Of a stretch of DNA of 64,000 bases, positions 17,989-27,323 are shown one piece after another. Positions within the stretch are counted from its first letter, which is position 1. The number at the start of each line of letters is the position of its first letter. The DNA comes from Methylocystis sp. KS32 (lineage in GTDB: Bacteria > Pseudomonadota > Alphaproteobacteria > Rhizobiales > Beijerinckiaceae): contig PHSQ01000001.1 in NCBI GenBank assembly GCA_002862095.1, positions 62,001 through 126,000 of the forward strand, in the 5' to 3' direction. A program made the position numbers and the translations under genes. The notes beneath the pieces are model-generated. The model ran no database searches. It was not told where the DNA came from and worked only from the letters and a program-made list of their open reading frames with translations.

Positions 17989-18515
17989 TTAACTTGGTGT
18001 GGCTCCGATCTGCTTTGCGGGATAATTATCGTCCCATCCGGCGATTTTTTTTTTGCGCAGCTTGATGCTGGTGCGTCTGGGTTTTGTCGCTTTTCGTTGC
18101 GGCTTTAGGGGCTTTGGCCTCTGCGGCTTGCGGGCGGTTCTGACGAGATCGACGGCGAAATGCCGGACGATGGCCGTGTTCTTGGCGCCATTGCCCTTGC
18201 GGTAGCGCGACTGGTCGTCTGCGAAGATCACCTCCTGCGCCCTATGGGCACAATTCTCTATGCCCCAATGGCCGCGCGCCGCTTTGGACGCCTATCGCGC
18301 GGTCAGAAGGCGAAGGATATGTCGTCGCGTGTCTCGCCGCGGCTGCGGTCAGAAGGCTCGGCGCGCGAGCAGATGCGAATGAGCGCGTCGCCGCGTGCGG
18401 CAAGCGCAGCTGGCCCGGGAACCGTTTCGCGCCATCGAGCCAATCGGTCTCTTGAAGGACGCTGACGACGGGCGGCTCGATGCGGCCATGGCCTTTTCAT
18501 GGTCCGTGAAATGGG
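17989..18515 (-). pseudogene. ISAs1-family transposase, middle and C-terminal remnant
   Basis: On the minus strand, in shifting frames, it reads VLQETDWLDGAKRFPGQLRLPHAA and then ARGHWGIENCAHRAQEVIFADDQSRYRKGNGAKNTAIVRHFAVDLVR, the tail of ISAs1 transposases (HWGIEN... EDQSRxRKGNGAENxAxxRHxAL). A basic Lys/Arg-rich end runs to a stop at 17989. At least two frameshifts break it. The matching N-terminal part lies at 18800-19029, with IS110 sequence between. Confidence 0.75.
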
Positions 18516-18529
18516 CGGGATCAGTCGCA

Positions 18530-18743
18530 CCTCAACGCCGATCGCTGCATGCTCGCGCGCCCAATAGTGCGACGACCCGCAGGCCTCCATGCCGATCAGG
18601 CAAGGCTCCACTCCCGAAAAGAACTGGCGCGCGCCCTGGCGGCGTAGCTTGCGCGTCAGGGCGCGCCCGTCTTCGCTGTCCAGGGCATAGATCTGCAGAT
18701 GGTTTTTGCCCAGATCGACGCCGATTCTGATAAACTTTTCCAT
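18530..18743 (-). pseudogene. IS110-family transposase, N-terminal fragment
   Basis: Starts MEKFIRIGVDLGKNHLQIYA and continues CLIGMEACGSSHYWAREHAAIGVEVRLIPP, the N-terminal DEDD-type RNase-H-like part of IS110 transposases with the first catalytic Asp. Homology ends after RLIPP, about 70 residues in, where ISAs1 sequence resumes. The fragment splits an ISAs1 transposase gene, so it is the trace of an insertion followed by deletion. Confidence 0.75.
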
Positions 18744-18769
18744 GGACGGTCCCTCTCTCTGGCGGCGCT

Positions 18770-19029
18770 CCGGCGGCCACGCTTTGGCTCTTTGACGCCG
18801 CCATGATCATAGGGGAGTAGCAGCGCAGAAATTCGAGGTGGGATTTGCCTCAGGCGGCGATGGAGTCGTAATGGTCGCAATCGGCCATCGTGCCGCAGAC
18901 GACGAGCAGAAGCACTTCCTGCAGCGGATGGGCGACGCGCCAGGGCTCGCGCGGATCTTCGGTCGAGCAATGGTCGAGAAGAGACTTAAGCCGCGACTGT
19001 TCCCTAAACACGGCGAAGGCGAAGCTCAT
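18770..19029 (-). pseudogene. ISAs1-family transposase, N-terminal remnant
   Basis: Reads from Met at 19029: MSFAFAVFREQSRLKSLLDH, CSTEDPREPWRVAHPLQEVLLLVVCGTMADCDHYDSIAA, then a TGA stop where the family usually has Trp, then GKSHLEFLRCYSP and, one frame over, LPYDHGG. Two inactivating changes within 80 codons plus the downstream IS110 piece make it non-functional. Confidence 0.75.
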
Positions 19030-19070
19030 GGCGACCGATCCCGGATCAAAAGTCCGCCCAAAAAGAATCA

Positions 19071-19438
19071 TGCTTTTGGCGATCCGTTAATCGCCGTTAA
19101 CCCAAATTCCGAGCCCTAGCGCCACGTTGCTTAGTCTTGACAAACCGATAGTAAAATCGTCGCCGCGTCGCGAAACCCTGCGCGTCACTGTTAAATATAG
19201 TCTTTACCGCAGTCTCGAAAATCATGGCCCCGATGTGACGTGCGGCGCAATAAACTTCGGCCTTGAAACCCTCGGTTTAATGATGCGTTAATTTGTCGCA
19301 GGGTGAGGACGAGGATGCCTCCCCGCGAGGCGAAGGCGCGGGGACTCGCCCGTCTCGCCGAAATAGGCACGGAGATGGAAGAGTCGTTTCGCGCTCATTG
19401 CGATGAGCGCGACGCCTCGAGGAAGAGAGGACACGTAC
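19071..19438. other. Intergenic region between IS debris and a micro-ORF
   Basis: About 370 bp, less GC-rich than its neighbours in the first half. I see no convincing gene. The end carries the AGGAAGAGAGGA ribosome site of the micro-ORF at 19439. Confidence 0.4.
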
Positions 19439-19522
19439 ATGAACTCAGTCACAGCCATCCTTTCCATTTTGGCAGCCGCAGCCGCCGTCACTTTGGCGAT
19501 TACGGCATTTGCGAACGCCTAA
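19439..19522 (+). CDS. 27-residue hydrophobic micropeptide
   Basis: ATG at 19439 lies 8 bases after a strong AGGAAGAGAGGA ribosome site. The peptide begins MNSVTAILSILAAAAAVTLA and is almost entirely hydrophobic, ending in ANA: either one membrane helix or a bare signal peptide. A 13-bp-stem hairpin starts 7 bp after the stop, so the unit looks like a complete monocistronic small gene. No known family. Confidence 0.45.
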   Translation: MNSVTAILSILAAAAAVTLAITAFANA

Positions 19523-19528
19523 TTTTTC

Positions 19529-19572
19529 AATGCTCCACCGGCGCGCGAGATAACGGGCTCCGGCGGAGCATT
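19529..19572 (+). terminator. Hairpin after the micropeptide gene
   Basis: AATGCTCCACCGG (19529-19541) pairs with CCGGCGGAGCATT (19560-19572) with one G-U type mismatch. No long U-run follows, but the stem is strong and placed directly behind the micropeptide stop. Confidence 0.5.
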
Positions 19573-19713
19573 GCATAAGCCGCCGAAATAACCTCCATTA
19601 TCAATAATCTCAGTTTTCGGCCGCTCTTTTTCAGGCGGCGCGCGCAGCCGGGCGCGGCGTAAAGCTCCAGAGCGCCCGCCCCGCGTTTTTCCGCGAGAAA
19701 AACAGCGCCCCGT

Positions 19714-20133
19714 TCAATGAAACTTAAAGTTCTGCGTGATCTCGGCTCCACCTCCGGGCGGGGGAGGAGCGTTCACGACGGCGAGAATTTGTTTCACAAG
19801 ATCGGCATGGGCGGCGCTGGAACTCTTATTGATGACCACCTTGTCCACCTTGCCTTGCGCATTGACGTGAAAACTGGCGGCGACATCGCCTTGGCCCAAC
19901 GCATTCCGGGCAGGCGTATGACGAGCGATCTCCACGTAAAGTAGTCCGAGAAATTTGCTCTGCGAGAGCGCGGGGGCCTGCCCCGCGTTCGGCGATGCAG
20001 TCGTTTGCGCAAGAGGGGCCGAAGTTGACGGCGCCGGAGTGGCGGGGCCCGCAGGCGCGGATGGCTTCGGGCTTTCGGCGTTTGCCGCGGAGCTAAGCAG
20101 CGCGAAGAAGGTTAAAATGGCGCAGCGCCTCAT
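19714..20133 (-). CDS. Secreted TonB C-terminal-like protein
   Basis: 139 residues from the Met of MRRCAILTFFALLSSAANA, which is a signal peptide; a longer in-frame start exists at 20193. A Pro/Ala/Ser-rich linker (PKPSAPAGPATPAPSTSAPLA) leads to a TonB-C-like domain (LLYVEIARHTPARNALGQGDVAASFHVNAQGKVDKVVINKSSS) ending [19 protein letters not shown]. The ending closely resembles that of the TonB protein encoded upstream ([11 protein letters not shown]... VHFH), so it is a paralogue that has a signal peptide instead of the usual anchor. It probably belongs to the same Ton operon, 130 bp downstream. Confidence 0.7.
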   Translation of the reverse strand: MRRCAILTFFALLSSAANAESPKPSAPAGPATPAPSTSAPLAQTTASPNAGQAPALSQSKFLGLLYVEIARHTPARNALGQGDVAASFHVNAQGKVDKVVINKSSSAAHADLVKQILAVVNAPPPPGGGAEITQNFKFH

Positions 20134-20266
20134 GACTTCTCTCGGTTCAGGGCGGGAAATACGCAGTTGCGCGATGGCCTGCGTCGACATCATGTCAGGA
20201 AGAACATCACCGGCGGCTCCGCATTGTCCTCGCGAAGCCGCTCGTCTCTGAGCGTTTAGCCAAAGT

Positions 20267-20986
20267 TTAGTGGAAATGAACTCCCTGCGCCGCGAAGAAG
20301 CCTCCGCCGGGCGGCGGCGGCGCGTGCGTCGAAGCGATGGCCCTCTGCAACAGGCCGGCGTGGGCCGGGGTGCTCCCGGAACAGGCGATGCCTGACATGC
20401 CGCCGCCAGACGTCACATGGAAGGAGCAGGAAGCCGATCCCTCGCCAAGCGACGATGTTGACGGCACGTGACGGCGTATCGCCGCCGCGAGCATAGCGCC
20501 ATAGGCGGCTCGCGAAAGGCCGCCGCTTTGGGCGCGCCCGTCCGCCATGCCGAGGCGATGACGTTCCTGAGCCTCATGCTTTTCTTTCGCCTGCGGCGCG
20601 ACTTGCGGCTTGGGTTCCACCACTCGTTTCTTGGGCTCCGCGATTTCTTTCTTCGCCGGCAGGGGCGGCGCGTCGGGAGCCATGACCATTGGAGGCGGAA
20701 GAGCGAGATCGGGCTGCTCCATCTCTTCCGGTGGCGGGACGTCGTCCTGCGCCTGCATCGGCTGAGACTCGAACATGTCGCCTTCAGGGATCAAATCCAT
20801 GCTGAGCGAATCGAGCGGCACGAGTTTTTCTACCGCCGTGGCCATCAGCAAGACCGCGACGGCCACATGAACCAGAACCACGGCGACGGTGGCGGCGGGG
20901 CTGAGCCAGCGTGGCTTGACCAGCGGGAACTCCGGACCTGGAGACGCCGATCTGGTGAAATCCGGGGTGAACGCGAGGTCCGTCAT
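20267..20986 (-). CDS. TonB family energy transducer
   Basis: 239 residues: one N-terminal membrane anchor ([21 protein letters not shown], about 27-50), a long Pro-rich periplasmic spacer ([17 protein letters not shown]... [12 protein letters not shown]) and a TonB-C domain ([14 protein letters not shown]... CSFHV... GIACSGSTP). It transmits proton-motive force from ExbB/ExbD to outer-membrane receptors. Overlaps the exbD stop by 4 bp. The receptor it serves is not in the window. Confidence 0.85.
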   Translation of the reverse strand: MTDLAFTPDFTRSASPGPEFPLVKPRWLSPAATVAVVLVHVAVAVLLMATAVEKLVPLDSLSMDLIPEGDMFESQPMQAQDDVPPPEEMEQPDLALPPPMVMAPDAPPLPAKKEIAEPKKRVVEPKPQVAPQAKEKHEAQERHRLGMADGRAQSGGLSRAAYGAMLAAAIRRHVPSTSSLGEGSASCSFHVTSGGGMSGIACSGSTPAHAGLLQRAIASTHAPPPPGGGFFAAQGVHFH

Positions 20987-21501
20987 TTCACTGTCCCTCC
21001 CGCGGCTGGAGCCGTCCGCGACGCGCTGGTCGGGCTGCTGTTCGGCGCGGCGGGCGCCGCCGCGCCCGCGGCAGACTTACTGCGCGCATTGGTCATTATG
21101 GCGATATGGGTGATGCCGTTGGTCGCAAGCTTGTCCATTACCGCGACGACCTCGCCATAGACGGCGTCGGTGTCGCCACGCACGTGAACGACCCGAGTGA
21201 GATCGTCTCCCATGGCCGCGTGGATGCCGTCGATCAACGTATCGGGCGAGACGGCGTCGGCTCCGAGAGAGATTTTGCCGTCCTTGCCGACGGTGACGAT
21301 GATCGGGTCCTTTTGGTTGAGCGGCTGCGCCGCTTTGGCTTGGGGCAGGTTGACCTTCACCCCTTTGGACAGCAGCGGCGCCGTGACCATGAAGATGATC
21401 AGGAGCACCAGCATGACGTCCACCAAGGGCGTCACGTTGATGTCCGCCAAGGGCTGGTATAGGTCATTGCCGTTTTTCATTCGGGACGGGAGAGCCATCA
21501 C
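20983..21501 (-). CDS. exbD: ExbD/TolR biopolymer transport protein
   Basis: 172 residues: N-terminal membrane helix with the family motif [25 protein letters not shown] containing the proton-path Asp, then a periplasmic domain ([58 protein letters not shown]) and an Ala/Pro/Ser-rich C-terminal extension (~25 residues) that is longer than usual. Overlaps exbB and tonB by 4 bp on either side, a tightly coupled operon. Confidence 0.92.
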   Translation of the reverse strand: MMALPSRMKNGNDLYQPLADINVTPLVDVMLVLLIIFMVTAPLLSKGVKVNLPQAKAAQPLNQKDPIIVTVGKDGKISLGADAVSPDTLIDGIHAAMGDDLTRVVHVRGDTDAVYGEVVAVMDKLATNGITHIAIMTNARSKSAAGAAAPAAPNSSPTSASRTAPAAGGTVK

Positions 21502-22139
21502 GCCGCCTCCTTTTTCTGCGAGGTCGCCGAACGTCCCGAGACGTGAGCGAGCGCCGCGTCCTCGATGAAATGGGACACCTGCTGCCCGACCCGGGCGAAA
21601 GCGGCGCCGATGCGATTATAGCCGACCGAGGCCGGAATTGCGGCGGCGAGGCCATAAGCCGTCGCCGCGAGCGCTTCCGCTATGCCGGGCGCAACGACCG
21701 CGAGACTGGTGTCCTGCGACTGCGCGATCCCCGCGAAGCTGGTCATAATGCCCCAAACCGTGCCGAAGAGTCCGATAAAAGGCGCCACGGAGGAAATGAC
21801 CGCGAGGTTCGGCAGGCCGCCCTCCTCCTGCGTGAGAAACTCCCGCGCGGTGCGGGACATCAGTTCGGCGATGCGCTCGCGCTTTTCGCCGATCGACTCC
21901 CCCGGCAAGTCATAAGCGGCTGCGGAATTGCCCGCCGCGGTCACAGGAGCCAGCACGCCGACGTCGCCGCCAGCGCGAGCGGAACGCGCCGCCTTGCCGA
22001 TTTTTAGGACGGAGTAGGCGCCCAGGGCGATCAACACCCACGTGTAAATCGAAGCGAGGATCAACGTCAGCATCACGGCTTTGGCGACGGGACCAGCGTT
22101 GACGAACATCGCCAACGGGGAAAGCGAAGTATATTCCAT
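21498..22139 (-). CDS. exbB: ExbB/MotA/TolQ proton channel protein
   Basis: 213 residues with three membrane segments (about 15-38, 115-140, 155-180) and the MotA/TolQ/ExbB signature ([68 protein letters not shown]). First gene of exbB-exbD-tonB; with DUF2946 upstream it may be a metal-uptake locus. Confidence 0.92.
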   Translation of the reverse strand: MEYTSLSPLAMFVNAGPVAKAVMLTLILASIYTWVLIALGAYSVLKIGKAARSARAGGDVGVLAPVTAAGNSAAAYDLPGESIGEKRERIAELMSRTAREFLTQEEGGLPNLAVISSVAPFIGLFGTVWGIMTSFAGIAQSQDTSLAVVAPGIAEALAATAYGLAAAIPASVGYNRIGAAFARVGQQVSHFIEDAALAHVSGRSATSQKKEAA

Positions 22140-22285
22140 GACAGCAACTCTTCCTTGGGAGATCCGCCGCCTCGGCGGCGATATGTTGTTATTGTTATTT
22201 TTTCATACCTCGCCAGCGGAACCAGCAACGCCAATCGACGCGCTTTCCGCAGACAAATCCTAAACGGACCGACTGGCGATTGGGA

Positions 22286-22708
22286 TCAGGAGAAAGTTGC
22301 TGGCGGCGCCCGCGCCGCGTTCACCGCGTTTGATGAGGCGGTCTTCGGATTATGTGCCGGAACTGCAAAATATGGGACGCGAGAGGAAACGACCCTCGGA
22401 GGGCGAACAACGGCTCCGAGCCTGTCGGGGAGCACCATCGCCCCCACCTGAGCGGCGAGGCAGCAAAACGGACAGTCGACCTTGCCGGCGTGGCCGCTCT
22501 TCTGGTGGCCGGACCCAATATGATGCGCTGGCTCCGCGTCCGACATCAACGGACATGGCGCGGAGTACGAAAACTCCGCGACCGCAGACGCTTCCGCACG
22601 GGCGCCGCGCATGGCTCCCGAGACAAATAGACTGAACACGAGGGCGAAAACCGCTACTACGGCGAAGATCCCTCGTAATTCAGAACGGTTTTCTCGCCTC
22701 TGCGACAT
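22286..22708 (-). CDS. DUF2946 family protein, probable metal-linked exported protein
   Basis: 140 residues. An N-terminal membrane or signal segment (GIFAVVAVFALVFSLFVSGAMRGARA) is followed by a His-rich stretch (AHHIGSGHQKSGHAG) and the CPFCC motif typical of DUF2946 proteins, which are often encoded beside TonB-dependent copper or other metal receptors. Lies 147 bp upstream of exbB on the same strand, in keeping with a metal-uptake Ton system. The biochemical role is unknown. Confidence 0.7.
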   Translation of the reverse strand: MSQRRENRSELRGIFAVVAVFALVFSLFVSGAMRGARAEASAVAEFSYSAPCPLMSDAEPAHHIGSGHQKSGHAGKVDCPFCCLAAQVGAMVLPDRLGAVVRPPRVVSSRVPYFAVPAHNPKTASSNAVNAARAPPATFS

Positions 22709-23072
22709 AAATATATCTTAACGGATTTTTTATTCTCTGACAATTGGCGACCGCTTGGAAATACGACAGTCCTGCCGGCCCCCCCCCCCCGTCTTAACCG
22801 AAGCAATGGTTAACGCTCCCGACCTTGGCTCGACCGCCTTTCGTCGAGGCGAAAGTTTCCATTTGGCGATGCGACCCGCCCCGCAATCCGCGCGCCCTCG
22901 ACAAATGACAACCTCGACGAATTATTGCGGTCCGCCCAGAGAAAAGCGATGGCCGTCCGCGCGCTTGAGTTGGCCCCAGACCTGCGAAACGAAGCGGCTC
23001 CGAGACGATTGGCGAGGGATTAACGAAGGCAGCGCGTGTCCGCTCGCGGCGCTCGCTCGCCAAGGAGATCGT
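22709..23072. other. Intergenic region with a 12-C homopolymer
   Basis: Between the DUF2946 gene and the end of rpoH. It carries twelve consecutive C (22779-22790) and AATTGGCGAC at about 22742, which equals part of the pmoC/ftsH motif core. Short open frames here show no family resemblance. Confidence 0.5.
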
Positions 23073-23963
23073 TTACGCCGGAAGCAGATCCCGCCGCGCC
23101 TCGATGCGGGCGACGCCGGCGCGGACCGCAGATTGGACCTTCTCGAAAGCCCTGACCTCTATCTGGCGCACGCGCTCGCGAGAAACAGCGAACTCCTCGG
23201 AGAGCTCCTCAAGCGTAATAGGATCCTCCGCGAGCCTGCGCGCCTCGAAAATGCGCCGCTCGCGAGGATTTAAAACATCCAGCGCGCTGCGCAGAGCGAG
23301 TTGCCGATTGCTCGCTTCCTCCTGATCGACCAGCAAATGCTCCTGATCCGCGCTGTCGTCGACCAGCCAATCCTGCCACTCACCTTCACCTTCCTCGCGC
23401 AGCGGCGCGTTCAGGGAAGAGTCTCCGCCCATGCGGCGGTTCATTTCAACGACGTCTTGCTGCGTGACGCCGAGCCGCGTCGCGATCGCGGCCACATTCT
23501 CGGGCTTGAGATCGCCTTCTTCGAAAGCGGAAATCCGGCTCTTCGCCTTGCGCAGGTTGAAGAACAATTTCTTCTGGTTGGCCGTGGTGCCCATTTTGAC
23601 GAGGGACCAGGATCGCAGGATATATTCTTGAATCGACGCCCGAATCCACCACATCGCATAAGTGGCCAGCCGGAAGCCGCGCTCCGGTTCGAAGCGCTTG
23701 ACCGCCTGCATGAGCCCGACATTGCCCTCCGAGACGATCTCGCCGATCGGGAGGCCGTAGCCGCGGTAGCCCATCGCGATCTTGGCGACGAGCCGCAGGT
23801 GCGAGGTCACTAGTTTTTGGGCCGCCAGCGGGTCCTCATGCTCGCGCCAGCGCTTCGCTAGCATGTATTCTTCTTGCGGCTCGAGCATGGGGAACTTGCG
23901 GATTTCGGCCAGATATCGCGCCAGTCCACTCTCGCTGGCTATGATAGGAAAGGCGTTCGCCAT
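23073..23963 (-). CDS. rpoH: RNA polymerase heat-shock sigma factor RpoH (sigma-32)
   Basis: 296 residues. Region 2 (LVTSHLRLVAKIAMGYRGYGLPIGEIVSEGNVGLMQAVKRFEPERGFRLATYAMWWIRASIQEYILRSWSLVKMGTT) and the RpoH box QKKLFFNLRK identify RpoH among sigma-70 proteins; region 4 helix-turn-helix is LEELSEEFAVSRERVRQIEVRAFEKVQ. It directs transcription of chaperone and protease genes, ftsH being a usual target. Monocistronic by appearance, with mcl upstream on the same strand. Confidence 0.95.
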   Translation of the reverse strand: MANAFPIIASESGLARYLAEIRKFPMLEPQEEYMLAKRWREHEDPLAAQKLVTSHLRLVAKIAMGYRGYGLPIGEIVSEGNVGLMQAVKRFEPERGFRLATYAMWWIRASIQEYILRSWSLVKMGTTANQKKLFFNLRKAKSRISAFEEGDLKPENVAAIATRLGVTQQDVVEMNRRMGGDSSLNAPLREEGEGEWQDWLVDDSADQEHLLVDQEEASNRQLALRSALDVLNPRERRIFEARRLAEDPITLEELSEEFAVSRERVRQIEVRAFEKVQSAVRAGVARIEARRDLLPA

Positions 23964-24217
23964 ATTCGTTCTCCTCTGGGCTCCCCTTTCCGGGCGAACC
24001 CCTATGCGACCGCGTCAAGCCAGTCGCGATCTCACTATATAGGCAGCCCGCAGCATGGCTTAAAGATGGCTGTCGGCTTTCCTGAAGCTGAGGAGGAGGT
24101 TAAGTTTTCGTAATACCGCGCCGAAATCCGCGATGGCTTTTGTTTTCATTTGGCGAGGCCGCGGGCTGGAGCGCGAAAGGGCGAGACGCAAGCCTCGCCT
24201 TCCCCGTTAATCTTGAT

Positions 24218-25261
24218 TTAAAAACCGTAAATCTTGGCGTAATCGGAATCGGTCGCGGCGACCTGTTTGGCGAGGTCGACAATCACCTTCGCCTGTTTCC
24301 AGGTGGCGTCGTCCTGCATGCGCCCGTCGATCATCACGGCGCCGGTGCCGTCGGGCATCGCCTCCAGTACGCGGCGGGCGAAGGCCACCTCGGCTGCGTC
24401 CGGCGAGAACACTTTTTTCGCGATGACGATCTGGGAAGGGTGCAGCGACCAGGCGCCCGCGCATCCGAGCAGGAAGGCGTTGCGGAACTGGGCTTCGCAA
24501 GCGGTCGGGTCCGAGAAATCGCCGAAAGGACCGTAAAAGGCCTTGATGCCTGCCGAGGCGCAGGCGTCGACCATCTTGGCGATGGTGTAGTGCCAGAGGT
24601 CCTGTTGATAGGTTGGGCGAGGAGCGGGCTCCTCGCCGGCGTCGGCGATGACCTTGTAATCGGGGTGACCTCCGCCGACGCGCGTGGTTTTCATGGCGCG
24701 GGAAGCCGCAAGGTCGGCGGGGCCGAGGCTGATTCCGTGCATCCGCGGCGAACAGCTCGCGATGGCGTCGACATTTTTCACGCCCTCGGCCGTTTCCAGA
24801 ATGGCGTGGATGAGAATGGGCTTTTTCACCCCGTTGCGGGCCTCGAGCTGCGCCAGTAGCTGATCGAGATAGGCGATGTCCCAGGGACCCTCGACCTTGG
24901 GCAGCATCACCACATCCAGCTTGTCGCCGACGGCGCCGACGATCTCGATCATATCGTCGAGAGCCCAGGGCGAATTGAGCGCGTTCATGCGCGTCCACAA
25001 GCCGGTGGAGCCAAAGTCGCCGGCTTTCGCCATCTCGATAAAGCCAGCCCGCGCCGCCTCTTTCGCGTCGGCGGGGATGGCGTCCTCGAGATTGCCGAGC
25101 ACGACGTCGACCTGCTTTGCAAGCTCTGGAACCTTGGCGCGCAACTTCTCCAGGTGGGGCGGCACGAAGTGAATCATCCGCTCGACCTTGACGGGCAACT
25201 CACGCAAAGGGGCGGGCGCGCCGATCGCCAACGGGCGATAAAATTGATTGGGAAGCTTCAT
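24218..25261 (-). CDS. mcl: Malyl-CoA lyase (serine cycle)
   Basis: 347 residues from ATG 25261 ([36 protein letters not shown]); the longer open frame has no family match. Cleaves malyl-CoA to acetyl-CoA and glyoxylate, the step that regenerates glyoxylate in the serine cycle. HpcH/HpaI aldolase fold: [67 protein letters not shown]. Physically separate from ppc, although the two act in one pathway. Confidence 0.94.
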   Translation of the reverse strand: MKLPNQFYRPLAIGAPAPLRELPVKVERMIHFVPPHLEKLRAKVPELAKQVDVVLGNLEDAIPADAKEAARAGFIEMAKAGDFGSTGLWTRMNALNSPWALDDMIEIVGAVGDKLDVVMLPKVEGPWDIAYLDQLLAQLEARNGVKKPILIHAILETAEGVKNVDAIASCSPRMHGISLGPADLAASRAMKTTRVGGGHPDYKVIADAGEEPAPRPTYQQDLWHYTIAKMVDACASAGIKAFYGPFGDFSDPTACEAQFRNAFLLGCAGAWSLHPSQIVIAKKVFSPDAAEVAFARRVLEAMPDGTGAVMIDGRMQDDATWKQAKVIVDLAKQVAATDSDYAKIYGF

Positions 25262-25453
25262 AAACGATCCTCGGGCTGTCTCGTCCGGCATGAATTGCCC
25301 GGATTGCGGCGCGGCCCAGCTAGCGCGTTTGCCCGGCGGATGCAATGCCGCCGCCGTTTCTTTGCCCGGGAAACCGGTTTAGTCTCGTTCGCGCTGATTC
25401 GCTCCACTGCTGCGGCGCGATAAGTCTCGCAAGCCCCCACAAGAAGTCCGCTC

Positions 25454-26416
25454 ATGCCCCTTTCCAGCGATTACATGGTCGACCGGCGTCGGTTACGGCG
25501 CAAGCTCGGGTTCTGGCGCATCGCCGCCGTCGGCGCCGCGCTCGCGGCCGCAATCGCCGCGATGGGCAAATTTTCCGGGATCGACGAGATCGAAAAGGCC
25601 TCGCCCCATATCGCGCGCCTCTCGATCGAAGGGCTGATCACCGGCGATCGCGACACAATGGAGCTTATAAAGAACATCGGAGACTCAAAGGCGACCGCAA
25701 TTCTCTTGACCATAGACAGCCCTGGCGGGACCACAACCGGCTCCGAGAAGCTCTATCTCGCCTTGCGCAAGGTCGCGGAGAAAAAGCCGGTAGTGGCCGT
25801 CGTGGGAACGCTTGCGGCCTCGGGCGGCTATATCGCCGCCCTGGGCGCCGACGAGATCGTGGTGCGAGGCAACTCCCTCATCGGGTCGATCGGCGTGCTG
25901 TTCCAGTTCCCGAATGTTTCCAAGGCTTTGGACACGCTTGGCGTGAAGGTCGAGGAAATCAAGTCGAGTCCGCTCAAGGCCGCGCCGAACGGATATGAAC
26001 CGACCAGCGAAGCCGCCAGGGACGCCATCGCTTCGCTCGTCAGCGACAGCTACGCCTGGTTCAAGGATCTCGTGAAGGAGCGGCGCCGTCTCGACGACGC
26101 CGACCTCGCCAAAGTGTCGGACGGGCGCGTATTCACGGGGCGTCAGGGCATTCCGTTGAAACTGGCCGACGCTATCGGCGGGGAAACCGAGGCGATCGAA
26201 TGGCTCGAGACGAACAAGGGCGTCGCCAAGAAGCTGCCCGTCAGGGACTGGAAGAAGAAGCCGAGCCTGGAACGGACAGGGCTGCTCGGCCTCGCGTCCG
26301 CCGGCGCGCGGGCGTTCGGCGCCCACTCGCTAGCCCTCTTTCTGGATCAAGCGGAAATCGAAACGGCTCGCCTTGACGGACTCTTGTCGATTTGGCAGGG
26401 TTCGTCGGCAAACTAA
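25454..26416 (+). CDS. sppA: Signal peptide peptidase SppA, short type
   Basis: 320 residues, the short single-domain SppA. One N-terminal membrane anchor (WRIAAVGAALAAAIAAMG, ~22-40) places the serine protease domain outside the cytoplasmic membrane. The catalytic Ser lies in TLAASGGYIAALGADEIV and the Lys in EIKSSPLKAAPNGYEP; LTIDSPGGTTTGSEKLYLAL is the family oxyanion segment. Degrades leftover signal peptides. Followed 57 bp later by ihfB, a common alphaproteobacterial order. Confidence 0.92.
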   Translation: MPLSSDYMVDRRRLRRKLGFWRIAAVGAALAAAIAAMGKFSGIDEIEKASPHIARLSIEGLITGDRDTMELIKNIGDSKATAILLTIDSPGGTTTGSEKLYLALRKVAEKKPVVAVVGTLAASGGYIAALGADEIVVRGNSLIGSIGVLFQFPNVSKALDTLGVKVEEIKSSPLKAAPNGYEPTSEAARDAIASLVSDSYAWFKDLVKERRRLDDADLAKVSDGRVFTGRQGIPLKLADAIGGETEAIEWLETNKGVAKKLPVRDWKKKPSLERTGLLGLASAGARAFGAHSLALFLDQAEIETARLDGLLSIWQGSSAN

Positions 26417-26473
26417 GGGTGGCTTTTCGTCGCCGCGAGGCTTCGTGGCGCATATTTCAGGGCGAGAGATCAT

Positions 26474-26764
26474 ATGATTAAATCCGAGCTCATTCAGCGT
26501 ATCGCCAGCCGAAACGAGCACCTGTACCAGCGCGACGTGGAAACCATCGTCGGAACCATTCTCGACGAGATCACCGCGGCGCTGGCGCGGGGCGACCGGG
26601 TGGAGCTGCGGGGTTTTGGCGTATTCTCCGTAAAGAAACGCGACGCCCGCACAGGTCGCAATCCGCGCACGGGCGAGCAGGTCGCCGTTCAGGAAAAAAG
26701 TGTGCCTTTCTTCAAGACAGGTAAGGAAATGCGCGAGCGCCTGAACGAGAATTACAAGGGTTGA
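26474..26764 (+). CDS. ihfB: Integration host factor, beta subunit
   Basis: 96 residues, full length. DNA-bending HU/IHF fold: [20 protein letters not shown], a dimer helix, and the beta-arm segment [24 protein letters not shown] with the intercalating Pro. Works as a dimer with the alpha subunit, encoded elsewhere. Downstream of sppA and upstream of a LapA-like gene, the conserved alphaproteobacterial neighbourhood. Confidence 0.95.
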   Translation: MIKSELIQRIASRNEHLYQRDVETIVGTILDEITAALARGDRVELRGFGVFSVKKRDARTGRNPRTGEQVAVQEKSVPFFKTGKEMRERLNENYKG

Positions 26765-26810
26765 CGGTTGGATGCTTTCGACCGCGAAGGTTTAGGGATC
26801 GAGGAGAGTG

Positions 26811-27149
26811 ATGAGGTCGCTGCTGCGCTTGCTGGTATATATTCCGCTCGGTCTCTTGATCCTCTATTTCGCTCTGGCCAATCGCGGCTCGGTGAAAATC
26901 TCCCTGGATCCCTTTCCGGGAGGCGCAGCCTCGAACCTGTCGTTTGAAGCGCCGCTGTTTCTGGTTGTGTTGACCTCGGTCGCGGTGGGCGTTCTGGCGG
27001 GAGGCCTGTCTTCCTGGCTGACACACGCGCCACTGCGCCGCACGGCGAAACAGGCGCGCGCCGAAGCTTCGAAGGTCAAGAGCGAAATCGAGCAACTGAG
27101 GCAACAGACACTGGTCGAGATCGACCCCAAACGGAAACGCGGCGGTTGA
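26811..27149 (+). CDS. LapA/DUF1049 family membrane protein
   Basis: 112 residues with two membrane helices (LLRLLVYIPLGLLILYFALA and FLVVLTSVAVGVLAGGLSSWL) followed by a short basic coiled-coil-like tail, the LapA layout. A GTG lies directly before the ATG; ATG is preferred, behind GAGGAGAG. Follows ihfB, as in many alphaproteobacteria. LapA proteins act in lipopolysaccharide assembly control. Confidence 0.85.
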   Translation: MRSLLRLLVYIPLGLLILYFALANRGSVKISLDPFPGGAASNLSFEAPLFLVVLTSVAVGVLAGGLSSWLTHAPLRRTAKQARAEASKVKSEIEQLRQQTLVEIDPKRKRGG

Positions 27150-27323
27150 TTGCGCGGGATCCTCTCAAAACTAGGAATAAATTGCGCGAGTTCCGTCGCG
27201 CGGGGCGGCTTTGCGTCACAGCGGTCCGACGAACCTTTTAAATTTCGCGCGTGACGGCTGCCGGCGCTTGAAAAAGAGGAACGGCCCCGATAATAGAGGC
27301 GTCGTCTTGGACGGCGCGAGATC

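Noticed and set aside
22755-23273. Plus-strand frame running from the poly-C gap into rpoH
   Set aside because: Second half is antisense to rpoH; first half is Arg/Pro-rich with no ribosome site.
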